NCBI GenBank assembly: GCA_017881055.1
Contig: JADGRF010000218.1
Coordinates: 23,468-87,467, forward strand
Direction of reading: 5' to 3'
From: Sandaracinaceae bacterium
Lineage (GTDB): Bacteria > Myxococcota_A > Polyangia > Polyangiales > JAFGIB01
DNA length: 64,000 bases
Both the position numbers and the translations under genes were made by a program. Shown piece by piece: positions 1 to 10,503 of this stretch; the first letter of the stretch is position 1, and every line of letters begins with the position of its first letter. The notes below the pieces were generated by a model. The model saw only the letters and a list, made by a program, of their open reading frames with translations, was not told the DNA's origin and searched no databases.

Positions 1-1
1 C

Positions 2-616
2 CGCTACGAGCTGGTGCTGGCCGAGAACGGCTCACGCGACAACACGGTGAGCATCTGCCAGGAGCTGGCCCAGCGCTTTCCCCAGGTGAAGCACTTCTCG
101 GTGGGCACACCGGGCAATGGCAACTACGGGCTCGCGCTTCGTCAGGGCATTCTCGATGCGCAGGGCGAGCTGGTGTTCTGCGACGAGATCGACTTGTGCG
201 ACACCGAGTTCTACGCGCGGGCCATGGACGTGCTGAACCGGCACGAGGCCGATCTGGTGATTGGCTCGAAATTGCTGGCAGGCGCTGAAGACGAGCGCCC
301 GCTCTTGCGACACGCGGGCAGCTTGGTGATCAACGGCATGCTGCGTGTCGCGCTTGGCTTCAAGGGCACCGACACGCACGGGCTCAAGGCGTTCCGGCGC
401 GATGCGCTGTTGCACGTGGCCAAGGCGTGCGTGGTCGACAAGGACCTGTTCGCCAGCGAATTCGTGATTCGCGCCGAGCGCATGGGCGTGTCGATCAAAG
501 AGATCCCCGTGCGCGTGATGGAGAAGCGCGCTCCGTCGGTTCATTTGTTCCGGCGCGTGCCGAACGTGCTGAAGAACCTCGCGAAGCTCGTGGTTGCCAT
601 CCGCATCAAGGGATAG
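2..616 (+). CDS. Glycosyltransferase family 2 (DPM1-like), 5' truncated by window edge
   Basis: Frame is open to the window start ([15 protein letters not shown]...); ENGSRDNT and DEIDLCD motifs typical of GT2. Confidence 0.8.
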   Translation, partial: RYELVLAENGSRDNTVSICQELAQRFPQVKHFSVGTPGNGNYGLALRQGILDAQGELVFCDEIDLCDTEFYARAMDVLNRHEADLVIGSKLLAGAEDERPLLRHAGSLVINGMLRVALGFKGTDTHGLKAFRRDALLHVAKACVVDKDLFASEFVIRAERMGVSIKEIPVRVMEKRAPSVHLFRRVPNVLKNLAKLVVAIRIKG

Positions 617-690
617 CTCGCGATTCGGCGTTTCATTTGGCGTCGTGCCGGATGCTCAAACCGCGAACAGAAATCATGTAGGCTCGACGG

Positions 691-1647
691 ATGCGCCTGT
701 GCGCCGTATCGGTCGACCTCGACGAGATCCCCTGCTACTCGGCGATCCACGGTCTCTCTGCGCGCGTTCCCGCGCTCGAGGGCGAGGCCTGCCACGCCGT
801 GTATCGTCGCGCGGTGCCGCGCTTCGAGGCGCTGTTCGACGAGCTGGGCATCCCCGCTACGTTCTTCGTGATCGGTCGCGACCTCGCAGACCGCACGGCG
901 GCGGACGCTACGCTGCGCCTCCACGCGCTCGGTCACGAGATCGGCAACCACACGCAGGATCACTTCTATGATCTCGTGAAGCGTGAGCGGGCCGAGATCC
1001 GCGCGCAGATCGTCGGCGGCAACGAGGCGATCGCGCGCGTCATCGGACGCACGCCTGCGGGCTTTCGCGCGCCTGGCTACACGATCACCGACACGGTGTT
1101 CGAGCTGCTGAGCGAGCTCGACATGGCCTACGACTCGAGCGTGTTTCCTTGCCCGAGCTACTACGCCGCAAAGGCCGCTGCGATCACAGGCTACAAGCTG
1201 CGCAAGCGCCCGACGCACAGCGTGATCGACGATCCGCATGTGCTCCTGGCACCCGCCGAGCCGTACCGGGTCGGACGTCCCTACCCCAAGCGCGGCCGCG
1301 GCCTACTCGAGCTGCCGATCGGCGTCACCGGCGAGTGGAGCGCGCGCCTGCCGTACATCGGCACGAGCTTGATCATGGCCGGAAAGCGCGGCGCGCTGAC
1401 GCTGACCAAACTGATCGCGGGGCGCAGCTTGGTGAACCTGGAGCTGCACGGCATCGATCTCGCGGACGCCGAGGAAGACGGCCTGAACGATCTGCGCGAG
1501 CATCAACCCGATCTACGCAAGACGCGCGGGGAGAAGAACGAGATCCTGCATGCTGTGATCGAAGCGCTGCACGATCAGGGCTACCAGTTCGTGACACTCG
1601 CGCAAGCCGCCCACGTATTCTCCAGCATCGAGCGGCACGAGCACTAG
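691..1647 (+). CDS. Polysaccharide deacetylase family protein
   Basis: SVDLDEIP, GHEIGNHTQDH and GFRAPGY motifs of the NodB-homology domain. Confidence 0.88.
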   Translation: MRLCAVSVDLDEIPCYSAIHGLSARVPALEGEACHAVYRRAVPRFEALFDELGIPATFFVIGRDLADRTAADATLRLHALGHEIGNHTQDHFYDLVKRERAEIRAQIVGGNEAIARVIGRTPAGFRAPGYTITDTVFELLSELDMAYDSSVFPCPSYYAAKAAAITGYKLRKRPTHSVIDDPHVLLAPAEPYRVGRPYPKRGRGLLELPIGVTGEWSARLPYIGTSLIMAGKRGALTLTKLIAGRSLVNLELHGIDLADAEEDGLNDLREHQPDLRKTRGEKNEILHAVIEALHDQGYQFVTLAQAAHVFSSIERHEH

Positions 1648-1690
1648 ATTGCATTCCACGTTGTGGACTGCACACTCGGGTTTCGCGCGC

Positions 1691-2362
1691 TCAGTACGTG
1701 AGCCAACCGGTCGTCGATTCGGTCTTCACGGCTTGCACCGCTAACGCGTCAGCGCGCTCGTTGAGCGGGACGCCGGCGTGACCGGGCACGTGAATCAGCT
1801 GCACATCCGTCAGGCGTGAGAGCGCGACCTTCGTGCGCTGCACCAGCTCGATGTTGGCTTTGGCTTTCCAGCCCATGCTGAGCACGCCGATCGCGTACTT
1901 GCTGTCGGTGTGCATGCGAACTGGTCGCGCGGCATCCTCGATCGCGTTGGCGGCTTCGAGGATCGCAGTGAGCTCGGCGATGTTGTTGGTACCGACACCG
2001 AGGAACATCGACAGCTCACGGCGCACCATGCCGTCTTGAAGCACGACACCGAGGCCCGCGGGGCCGGGATTGCCGGAGCATGCGCCGTCCGCGTACACGA
2101 CGTAGGCGTCGGCGGCGTGCGTGAGCGAGCGCGCGCGCTCGGCGGCGACGGCTTTCTTGTCGGGTGCGGCGACGGCTTGGACGCAGGCGTCGTCGGGCAG
2201 GATCTCGCCGGCGTCCGGTGCAGGCTCGAGGTTCGCTTTGCCCGCGCGGTACGCGCGCGGATCCTTGGGCTTGTAGCGGATCTCGACGCGACCGTCAGGG
2301 CCGGTGGTCGGCTCACCACGTTCGTTGCAACGCGCGAGCACGCGGGCTCCACGCAGGATCAT
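1691..2362 (-). CDS. rnhA: Ribonuclease HI family protein
   Basis: YVVYADGACSGNPGPAGLGVVLQDG, ELTAILEA, TDSKYAIGVL, HVPGHAGVPLNERAD; ATG (cat) at 2360-2362. Confidence 0.9.
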   Translation of the reverse strand: MILRGARVLARCNERGEPTTGPDGRVEIRYKPKDPRAYRAGKANLEPAPDAGEILPDDACVQAVAAPDKKAVAAERARSLTHAADAYVVYADGACSGNPGPAGLGVVLQDGMVRRELSMFLGVGTNNIAELTAILEAANAIEDAARPVRMHTDSKYAIGVLSMGWKAKANIELVQRTKVALSRLTDVQLIHVPGHAGVPLNERADALAVQAVKTESTTGWLTY

Positions 2363-2414
2363 CGTTCGCCAAGGCACGAGAGTGTTTAGCACGCGCGTGG
2401 TCACGCGCGGAAGC

Positions 2415-3665
2415 TCACTTGGTGCCAGCTGCGAAGCGCTCGCCGAGGCGGTCGAGAAAACGATCGGCGTCCGCGCTGGGCACACCCGAGAGCGCCAGCG
2501 TGCGCACCCCGTCGAGATCGATCTGCAAGCGCACGTCGCCGCGCACGGACGAACCGAGGACGTCGAATGCCAGGTCGAGGCCGGTGCCGAGCGCACACAG
2601 CACGGCCGAGGCCGAGAGCAGCGCCGAGGCGCCGCCGCGAGCGGCATCGAAGCCGAAGTAGCCGCCAATCAGGACACCGAACGAGAGCGAGAGCATGCCG
2701 ATCACGGTGCGTAGCAGCGCGTAGCGGCCGTAGCGGCGGACGCCGCGGATACGCATCAGGGGAAACACGGCGTCGCTCTTGCGGATCGTGCGTCCGAATA
2801 GCAGCGTGCGGCGCTGCGTGCGCAACGCGCTACCGTCGAGCTGCACCTCCAGCTCGCGCTCGAAGCGCAGCAGAAATCCGATGGCGCGCAGCGCGGCATG
2901 GAGCAACGCAAAACCTGTGAGCCAACGCAGGGCCGCCAAGAACGGCTTGCGCGTGATCGACGCGGTGCGCCCGGTCAAGCGCAGGGGTGCAGCCGTTGGC
3001 GGCAGAGCTTCACCGAGCAACGCCGCGCACGACGCGCGCAGGGCGGGCTCGCGCAGGACAGCGCGCAGGCGTTCGAGCGCGGCCCTGGAGCTCGGCGCAT
3101 CGCCAGTCGCGAGCATGGACAGGCGTGCGGCGCTGCGTGCTCGGACTGCTGCGGCATCGGGGAGCTTCGCGATGTCGGCGCGATCCTCGCTCGTGAGCGC
3201 GTGCTCCAGTGCACTATCGACGGCGCTGCGCGCGTCCGGCTGCAAGAGCGCGTGCAGACAGATCCAGACGCGATAGCGCGTCGCGGTCTCCAGCCACTCG
3301 AGCTCCGAGACCAGCTTGCGCGCCAGGCGCTCGCGGTCGCCGTTGCCGCCATCAGCGGCAAGCAGCGCAACGGACGCGCCCTGTGCTGCGAACGCCGAGA
3401 CCAACGCAAGCTCGCTCGGCTCGCTCGGCCCGCGCTCGAGCACTTGCAGCAGGTTGCCAAGCTCCGTGACCGCACCCGCGACGTCGATGCCATGAGCGGC
3501 AGCGCGCTGAGCCATGAACTTCTGACCGGCGAACAGCGCGTGGCCTTCGGCCTGCGCAGCGATGGCGTCGTAGGCGAACGCCCCGAGCGGGGCAGCACGC
3601 TCGTGCGCACGCACGCAGGCGATCGCGCGTGCGAGCTCGTCGGGCTGCAACGCGGCTTCACTCAT
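2415..3665 (-). CDS. Hypothetical membrane protein
   Basis: 416 aa ORF, hydrophobic C-terminal segments, overlaps upstream gene by 4 nt. Confidence 0.6.
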   Translation of the reverse strand: MSEAALQPDELARAIACVRAHERAAPLGAFAYDAIAAQAEGHALFAGQKFMAQRAAAHGIDVAGAVTELGNLLQVLERGPSEPSELALVSAFAAQGASVALLAADGGNGDRERLARKLVSELEWLETATRYRVWICLHALLQPDARSAVDSALEHALTSEDRADIAKLPDAAAVRARSAARLSMLATGDAPSSRAALERLRAVLREPALRASCAALLGEALPPTAAPLRLTGRTASITRKPFLAALRWLTGFALLHAALRAIGFLLRFERELEVQLDGSALRTQRRTLLFGRTIRKSDAVFPLMRIRGVRRYGRYALLRTVIGMLSLSFGVLIGGYFGFDAARGGASALLSASAVLCALGTGLDLAFDVLGSSVRGDVRLQIDLDGVRTLALSGVPSADADRFLDRLGERFAAGTK

Positions 3666-4867
3666 CGATCGATCCGAAGCGCGTGCCGGTCACGTCGGTT
3701 GGGACGCAAGCGCAGACGCGCCGGGCGTGTCGGGCCCGACACCGCGCGCGGCTCGTCGAGGTACAGGGCGCTGGAGCGGTAGTGCACGAGGCCGTGCATC
3801 ACGAACACTTTGATCACCGCGCTCGCAGGCAGCGCGAGCATCACGCCCACGAACCCGAACAGGTGCCCGAACGCCAACAACGCGAACAGGACCCAGATCG
3901 GCGAGAGGCCGAGCTTGCCACCAACGACGCGCGGTGTGATCACGAAGCCCTCGAGCAGCTGCACGATCGCGTACACGACGACCACGCCGATGACCTGCCC
4001 GATGCTCTCGAAGTGCAGGCCGACCATCAGCAAGCCGAACGCGAGCGCGACGCCGCTGCCGACGTACGGGATGAACGAGAGCAAGCCCGCGATCACGCCG
4101 ATCGGAACGGCGAGCGGGACGCCCACCAAGGCGTAGCCGGTCGCGTAGAGCACGGCCAGGATCGCCATCACGGTCAGCTGGCCTCGCACGAAGTGACCGA
4201 GCACGGTGTTCACTTCGCTCGCGAGCGCAACGACGAGCGGTCGATACGCGCCGGGTACGAGCTCGCGCATGGCCGCGATCATGCGGTCGAAGTCGTACAG
4301 GAAGTAGAACGAGAACACCGGCACCATGACCACGTTGCCGAGCACTCCGAGCACCGACGCCGTGCTTCCGACAGCTGCTTCGATCGCGCCACCCACCGGA
4401 CCGAGCGCGCTCGGCGCCCACCCGAAGGCCTTACTGCTGAGCGTGCCCAGAGCGGTCTGGGCGTCGCTCGGCACGGCGATGCGATGCGCGCGCAGCCAAG
4501 GCCCGAGGTTCTTCAAGAGGCCCGTGAACGCTTCGTAGAGCGCTCTGCCCAATGCGAAGAAGTCCCGCACGATCGGCGGCAACGCCAGGAGCACGAACAG
4601 CGTGAGCAGCGTGATCGCACAGCAGAGCAGGATGCCGATGCTGAGCGCGCGCGGAATGCGCAGCCTCTCCAGGCGATCGACCAGCGGGTCGAGCATGTAG
4701 GCGAGCAGCCAGGCGAAGAACATCGGCCAGAGCAGCGTGCGCAACCCGTAGACGATCAGGCCGAGCAGGAAGAGCCCGAACAGGATCGCAAAAGTCCGGT
4801 AGCGCGACGGCGTGGCAAACACGGGCGAGTTGTACCACGGGGCGTTGGCCGCTACCGCTCGAAGCAC
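3662..4867 (-). CDS. AI-2E/PerM family transporter
   Basis: Multi-TM protein with the PerM-like pattern (LPPIVRDF, SFIPYVGSGVAL, VVGGKLGLSPIWVL). Confidence 0.88.
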   Translation of the reverse strand: MLRAVAANAPWYNSPVFATPSRYRTFAILFGLFLLGLIVYGLRTLLWPMFFAWLLAYMLDPLVDRLERLRIPRALSIGILLCCAITLLTLFVLLALPPIVRDFFALGRALYEAFTGLLKNLGPWLRAHRIAVPSDAQTALGTLSSKAFGWAPSALGPVGGAIEAAVGSTASVLGVLGNVVMVPVFSFYFLYDFDRMIAAMRELVPGAYRPLVVALASEVNTVLGHFVRGQLTVMAILAVLYATGYALVGVPLAVPIGVIAGLLSFIPYVGSGVALAFGLLMVGLHFESIGQVIGVVVVYAIVQLLEGFVITPRVVGGKLGLSPIWVLFALLAFGHLFGFVGVMLALPASAVIKVFVMHGLVHYRSSALYLDEPRAVSGPTRPARLRLRPNRRDRHALRIDR

Positions 4868-5763
4868 GAATCCACGATCCCGAGGCGCTTTCGCAGCGGA
4901 CGGCTGCGGTCGACGAAGCGGCGTGTGACTGGGTCGTGATAGCCGCTGGCTCGCGGCAACTCGGCGTCGTGGCTGGCGTAGAAGCGGTTCTGGCGCTCCA
5001 TCGCAAGCTCGCGCACGTACTTACCGACCATCGACGCGAGGGCCACAGGCAGATGCCGCGCGTCGGCGTCGACCTCGAACGAGAATGTGCCGAGGCCCGG
5101 GCTGCGGTAGCGCGAAGCCTTCGCGGTTTGCTCGAGTACGAAGAGCTCGCGCCCGCGCAGGTGGTCGAAGTAGCTGGGGTAGTCGCGAATGCCGCCTACC
5201 ATGCCGAGCACGGTGTCGAGGTCGGATGGCGCTGCGCTGCGCGCGTCGAGCAGCAGGCGTTCGAAGAGTGAAAGATCGACGGTGGTGCGCGAGCCCAGGC
5301 GCGCGACCTCCTCGCGCAGCGCGCTCACGCACAAAATTTGGCTGCGCACGCGCGCGATCGTGACGCCGTGGCGAGCGAGTCGCGCAAGTGAAGCACGACC
5401 GGCGGCCGAGTCGCCGCCGAACGCAGGCAAGAGCACGCGCGCGGACCAGCACTGCGGCGAAGAGCGTTCTGGACAGCGTGCGCGTAGCGGCAGAAGGCCA
5501 TCGAGCGAGAGCTGATGCAGCAGCTCATCGGCATCGCTCGGCGCGTGGCCGTGCAGCTCTTCGAGCACGGCGAGCGCGAGGCTCTCGGCGGCAGCCATCT
5601 GACCGAAGCCCGCGGTTTGCTTGCTGTCATCGATGCCGACGCGCCCGCCGATGCGGCGCAAGCGCGCGCGGTCGTAGCGTGGCAGATCGAGCGTGACGGC
5701 GGTCGCGATCAACGGCCCTAGCCGCGGTCCGAGCCCATTTTCATCGATGCCGCAGACCAGCAC
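4852..5763 (-). CDS. Divergent RNase HII-like protein
   Basis: GIDENGLGPRLGPLIATAV resembles GIDEAGRGPLAGPVVAAAV; IDDSKQ resembles DSKKL; LPVALASMVGKYVRELAM resembles the SIAAASIIAKVTRD region. Confidence 0.6.
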   Translation of the reverse strand: MLVCGIDENGLGPRLGPLIATAVTLDLPRYDRARLRRIGGRVGIDDSKQTAGFGQMAAAESLALAVLEELHGHAPSDADELLHQLSLDGLLPLRARCPERSSPQCWSARVLLPAFGGDSAAGRASLARLARHGVTIARVRSQILCVSALREEVARLGSRTTVDLSLFERLLLDARSAAPSDLDTVLGMVGGIRDYPSYFDHLRGRELFVLEQTAKASRYRSPGLGTFSFEVDADARHLPVALASMVGKYVRELAMERQNRFYASHDAELPRASGYHDPVTRRFVDRSRPLRKRLGIVDSCFER

Positions 5764-5880
5764 GGGGGCACGCTAGCAGAGTCCGCACGTTTCGGTATGG
5801 GCACAGGTCGGTGGGGCACGCAGATGATCGGGCGCCGGGTGGATTCCTCGGGCAGAATGACGTATAGCGGCCGGCTCGAC

Positions 5881-6954
5881 ATGTCAGAGGGCGACCAAAA
5901 CGTGGGCGATGAAGCGGGGCGCGGGCCGATGGATCAATTCACGGCTCATCTCGACCGCGCGTGGGATCTCGTGCACCGCGGCGATCTGCGTGGCGCGCTG
6001 CTGTCTGCGGAGAAGAGCATCGAGCTCGATCCGCAGTCGCCCGAGGCCTACAACTTGCTCGGCTACGTGAAGGCAGCGCTCGGTCAAGCCGACGAAGCCC
6101 TCGAGCACTACAAGCACGCGCTCGCGCTCGATGACACCTTCGTCGAAGCCATGCTCAATGCGTCGGAAGTGCTGATCCATCCGCTGCACGAGTTCGAAGC
6201 GGCAATCGCGATGGTCGAGGAAGCGCTCGATTTTGCCGAGAACGACGACGAGATCGCTGACGCGCTGTTGCTCAAGTACGACGCGTACCTGCACCAAGGT
6301 GACACCGACAGCGCCGCGCGCGTCGCGAAGCGGCTGCCGGACGGTCCGTTCGAGAGTCCGCGTCTCGACTTTCTGGTCGGTCGCGCGCACTTCGAGACCG
6401 GTGGTCACGCGGAAGCCAAGCGCCTGCTCAGCAGCGCCGTGACGCGCGAGACGTTCGACGCCGACGCGCACTACACGCTCGCGCTCGTGCACGAAGCGCT
6501 CGGCGACACGACGGCCATGGTGGCGGCGTTCCTCGATGCGCGGGCAGTCGACTTGATGGTGCCACCAGTGCCGTGGACGCTGGATCGGCCAGCGTTTGCC
6601 GCACGAGCGAAGGCCGCGATCGAGCGCTTGCCCGTGCCGCTGCGCAACGCGCTCGAAAACGCGCAGGTGATCGTAGCGGAGTCGCCTGGTGCGGAGGTCG
6701 TAGCAGATGGCATCGATCCGCGCGTCGGCGTGCTGCTGGATACGGCGCCGCGCGGCGCAGGCCCAGCACTTGCTGTCGAGCCGAACGTGACTCGCATCTT
6801 CGTGTACCAGCGGAACTTGGAGCGCGCGGCGGAGCAGCTCTCGCAACTAGACGACGAGCTCGACCTATCGCTCGAAGAAGAGCTGTGTGCGCAGTTTCCC
6901 GAGCTGGCTACCCACGCGACACAGCGCACACGACCTGACGGGCACGAGCACTGA
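5881..6954 (+). CDS. TPR protein with C-terminal zincin-like (PF06262/DUF1025-like) domain lacking HExxH
   Basis: TPR repeats; LPVPLRNALENAQVIVAESPG...DPRVGVLLDTAP...TRIFVYQRNLERA; start could be 5797 or 5881. Confidence 0.7.
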   Translation: MSEGDQNVGDEAGRGPMDQFTAHLDRAWDLVHRGDLRGALLSAEKSIELDPQSPEAYNLLGYVKAALGQADEALEHYKHALALDDTFVEAMLNASEVLIHPLHEFEAAIAMVEEALDFAENDDEIADALLLKYDAYLHQGDTDSAARVAKRLPDGPFESPRLDFLVGRAHFETGGHAEAKRLLSSAVTRETFDADAHYTLALVHEALGDTTAMVAAFLDARAVDLMVPPVPWTLDRPAFAARAKAAIERLPVPLRNALENAQVIVAESPGAEVVADGIDPRVGVLLDTAPRGAGPALAVEPNVTRIFVYQRNLERAAEQLSQLDDELDLSLEEELCAQFPELATHATQRTRPDGHEH

Positions 6955-7094
6955 GCGGCCCAACGCCCCGATCGTGAAGACGTAGCGGCCTCGGCTCGTG
7001 CGTGGTGCCTCCGCATCGCGGCGGTCGAGCAAGAAGAGCCTGCGCGCATCCGCCGCAGCTGGGACGACACGGCGCGCGACTCCATCGCGGCTGT

Positions 7095-7853
7095 TCAGGC
7101 GTTCGGTTCCTGACGCAAGTCCTCGCGCAAGCGCTCGAGCTCGAGCAGCGACGGGTCACCGCCCAGCGCGCCGAACAACGCGAGCATGTCAGCGGGCACG
7201 GGCGCTTCGAGCACGAGCACACCTTCGCCGCTCGGCGATGGGATCTTCACCTGCAAGCAATGGAGCATCACGCGCCGCGCGCTCACCACGCGACCGTCGG
7301 GTAGCACCACGCGCGTCGGGCCACCGTAGTGCTTGTCGCCGAACAGCGGTGCGCCCGCCTGCGCCACGTGCACGCGCAGCTGATGTGTGCGACCCGTCTG
7401 CGGAAACAGGAACGAGAGCACCACGTTCGGTAACACGCAGCGCACACGATACTTCGAAAGCGCATGAGCACCCTCTGGGCCGTCCGGCGCAAGCGCCACG
7501 CGGCGCCGCGCATCTCGCGGATCGTGCCCGATGGCCCAGCGCAGCTCGCCCACGCTAGGCTCGAGCGCACGCGCCGACAAACCCAGATAGCAGCGCTCGT
7601 ACGTTCCCGCCTTGCGCGCGGCCAGTAACGCTTGGATCGCGCGATCGCTGCGCGCAAACGTGACCAGGCCCGTGACCTCGGCATCGAGTCGCGACGAGGC
7701 GTGCATGCGCGGAGCCTCGGGGTCCAGCTCGCGCGCGTTGCTGGCCAGGCAGTTGGTCCCGTCCGGGCTCGTGGTCGAGAGCCCAGACGGCTTGTTCAGC
7801 ACGAGCAGATCTGGGTCGCGATGCACGACCTGCACGCGCGTTTCAGCTGACAT
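7095..7853 (-). CDS. RluA-family RNA pseudouridine synthase
   Basis: VLNKPSGLSTTSPDG, SRLDAEVTGLVTFARSDRA, FPQTGRTHQLRVH. Confidence 0.88.
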   Translation of the reverse strand: MSAETRVQVVHRDPDLLVLNKPSGLSTTSPDGTNCLASNARELDPEAPRMHASSRLDAEVTGLVTFARSDRAIQALLAARKAGTYERCYLGLSARALEPSVGELRWAIGHDPRDARRRVALAPDGPEGAHALSKYRVRCVLPNVVLSFLFPQTGRTHQLRVHVAQAGAPLFGDKHYGGPTRVVLPDGRVVSARRVMLHCLQVKIPSPSGEGVLVLEAPVPADMLALFGALGGDPSLLELERLREDLRQEPNA

Positions 7854-7854
7854 G

Positions 7855-10503
7855 CTACGTCCCGCCGTCCCGTAGCACTTGCAGGCGGCCCGTGTCGCCA
7901 TCGAGCAGCACGGTGTCGCCCGTTTTCACGGCGCGCGTCGCCACGCGCAAGTTCACGACCGCAGGAATGCCGTACTCGCGGGCGACCACACAGGCGTGCG
8001 AGAGCGGTCCACCGAGGTCGGCAGCGAGCCCCGCAGCGATCAGGAACAGCGGCGACCAGCCGATGTCGGCGGCGGGTACGATCAGGATCTCGCCGGCCTG
8101 CAGCGAGCTCGCGTCGTTGGCATCCGTGAGCACGCGCGCTCGTCCCCGCACTTGCCCCGAGCTCGCGGCGATGCCATCGAGCCGCGTCTCACGACGCGCC
8201 AGCTGCGTGACCGGCGGTGGATAGTCGACGAACGTATCGGGCGGATCCGGCAAGCTGCGGTCCCGCTCGTAGCCCGCGCGGCGCATGCGTACCAAAGGCC
8301 TCGCGGCACGTAGCTCGCCGCGCAGGAACGCGTGCACTTCCGGCAACGTCAGGTAGAACGCCGCGTCGGGGCCGATGCCGGGCTCACGGATCGCCATGCG
8401 GCGCGACACATCGCAGCACAGCAAGCGAAACAGATCGAGCACCTGCACCACGTCGCCGCGCAGTCGCTCACGCAAGCGCATCGAGTGCCGCACGACGCCG
8501 AGCAGCGCGGTGATCGCGGCGCGCGCCGGCAGCGCTAACGACATCAACGCCGCTTCACTCTGTGCGCGCAACACCTCGCTGCGCGGGCTGGGCTCGCTCA
8601 GCTCGGGCGTGCGCAGGTGCAGGCGGATCGTGTCGAACAGAAAGCGCGGCTGCTCGCGCCAACGTGGCTCCGCCAGCTCGGCCTCGCGAATGCCGCGGTG
8701 CCCGTGACGCAGCAGGAACGCATGGATGGCCGTGCGCGTCGGCCCGAGCGGCAAGTGCTCGACGCGCAGCTCGCGGTCGCCTTGCTCGATCACGGTGCGC
8801 GCCGGCTCGTCGAACGCGGCGATGCCTGCGATCCGTGACAGCTCGCGTCCCGGGTGTGCGCTCTCGACGTCGCGCAACGACGACAGCAAGTCGCGCTGCA
8901 ACTTCTCGGCCTTGTCGCCTGCAAACAGGTGCAACGCCGCCGACAGTGGCACGAGCGCCGCCAAGAGGCTGCCGTACGCGGTGAGCATCAAGCCACCGGT
9001 CTCGTTCAGCAGGCGATGCACGTCGGACAACGTTTCGTCGAGCGATGGGGCCGGCAAGATGCGCAAGTCGAGCGCGCGGATGCGGGCGGCTTCTTCCTCG
9101 AACGCCGGCTCGAAGCGCTCGATGCGCCGGCGCAAGCCCAGGTTCTCGCGGGTGAAGCGTGCCGCCGTCAGCGGCAGGCGCGCCATGAATCGAAACGAAG
9201 GAGCGCTCGGCAAGTCGCGCTCGAGCCGTTCGATCTCCGCACCGCCGCCCAAAGGCAGCACATTGCGCGGCCGCAGGCCCGGAACCTGCGCGGCCACCTG
9301 CGAGAGCTCACTCAAGTTCAAGTAGATGCGCCCGCGGAAGTTGCCGACGAAGCTCGCGCCCTTCGGCACCGAGCAGCCGAGCGCTGCGAACGCTTTGCGA
9401 AAGCCGAGATCGCTGAAGCCTGACAGCACCGACCAGGTTAGCGGTGTCGCCACGCCGGGCAGCGCTTCACCCACGTTCACGTTCGACCACACGCTGCTCG
9501 GCTCGTGCAGCTCCTTGCCGCGACGCGTACGCGCCTTCTTACGCCCACTGCGCTCACCGGGCAGCGCGATCGGTCGCGCCTGCAGCACGTACAGGCTCTC
9601 GCCACTGACCGCCCACTCGACGTCGCGCGCATCGCCAAAGTGGCGCTCGATGCGCGTACCGAGATCGATCAAGCGCGAGAGTGTGTGCTCGTCGAGCGCC
9701 TCTTTGCGCGCCTGCGCCGAAGGCACACGCCGCTCGACGATTCCCCCGCGGGGGTCGGCATCTTGGCGCGTGGCTTTGTCGCCGATCACGCGGTCGCGCA
9801 GAAAGCCGCTGTCCTTGTCGATGTAATAGGTGTCGGGCGAGACGCGACCGTCGGCCACGCTCACGCCGAGGCCATACGCTGCGTTGATCACGATCTCGTG
9901 CGGGTTTGCCGTGAGCGGATTGACCGTGAACAGCACGCCTGCCACGGCTGCCGGCACCATCGCCTGAATCAGCACACCGACCGAGCCCGCCTCGCGGGCG
10001 CCGAGCGCGTGCAGATACGTGAGCACGCGCGGAGAGAACACGCTGGCCCAGCACTCGCGCACCGCGGCGAACAACGCGTCCTCGTCGAACACGTTGAGCA
10101 CCGAGACGTGCAAGCCGGCCGCCGAGGCAAGCTGCGTGTCGTCTGCGGTGCTCGACGAGCGCACCACCAGGCTGGGCGCGCCAAGCGACCGTAGCTCGCG
10201 CAACGCACCTCGTAGCGCCGCCGCGAGGTCGGGTGCGAGCTCGGCGGCCAGGACCCGTTCGCGCGCCTCGGCGAGATCGCTCTCGGCTGGCAGCGACGCG
10301 GCAAACAACGCGCTCGGCTGCAGCCCCGGGGGTAGACACGTCGTGAACGCGCGCTCCGCGGCCTCGCACGGCAAGGCGTGCGCAGCAGGTACCGGGAACC
10401 CAGCACGCGCCAGTGCCGCGAGGTTCTTTGCCTTGCCACCAAAACTGCGTGCGGCCCGCGGTAGGATCGCGTCAATCGGCCGAAGAAGAGCGCTCATGGT
10501 CAC
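7855..10503 (-). CDS. PEP/pyruvate-binding and PEP-utilizing domain protein (PEP synthase-like phosphotransferase)
   Basis: SFGGKAKNLAALARAGFPVP N-terminus; GGPLSHACVVAREYGIPAV phosphohistidine domain. Confidence 0.85.
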   Translation of the reverse strand: MTMSALLRPIDAILPRAARSFGGKAKNLAALARAGFPVPAAHALPCEAAERAFTTCLPPGLQPSALFAASLPAESDLAEARERVLAAELAPDLAAALRGALRELRSLGAPSLVVRSSSTADDTQLASAAGLHVSVLNVFDEDALFAAVRECWASVFSPRVLTYLHALGAREAGSVGVLIQAMVPAAVAGVLFTVNPLTANPHEIVINAAYGLGVSVADGRVSPDTYYIDKDSGFLRDRVIGDKATRQDADPRGGIVERRVPSAQARKEALDEHTLSRLIDLGTRIERHFGDARDVEWAVSGESLYVLQARPIALPGERSGRKKARTRRGKELHEPSSVWSNVNVGEALPGVATPLTWSVLSGFSDLGFRKAFAALGCSVPKGASFVGNFRGRIYLNLSELSQVAAQVPGLRPRNVLPLGGGAEIERLERDLPSAPSFRFMARLPLTAARFTRENLGLRRRIERFEPAFEEEAARIRALDLRILPAPSLDETLSDVHRLLNETGGLMLTAYGSLLAALVPLSAALHLFAGDKAEKLQRDLLSSLRDVESAHPGRELSRIAGIAAFDEPARTVIEQGDRELRVEHLPLGPTRTAIHAFLLRHGHRGIREAELAEPRWREQPRFLFDTIRLHLRTPELSEPSPRSEVLRAQSEAALMSLALPARAAITALLGVVRHSMRLRERLRGDVVQVLDLFRLLCCDVSRRMAIREPGIGPDAAFYLTLPEVHAFLRGELRAARPLVRMRRAGYERDRSLPDPPDTFVDYPPPVTQLARRETRLDGIAASSGQVRGRARVLTDANDASSLQAGEILIVPAADIGWSPLFLIAAGLAADLGGPLSHACVVAREYGIPAVVNLRVATRAVKTGDTVLLDGDTGRLQVLRDGGT

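Noticed and set aside
3629-4939. 436-aa + strand ORF rich in His, Arg, Glu and Gln
   Set aside because: Antisense to a clear PerM-type transporter
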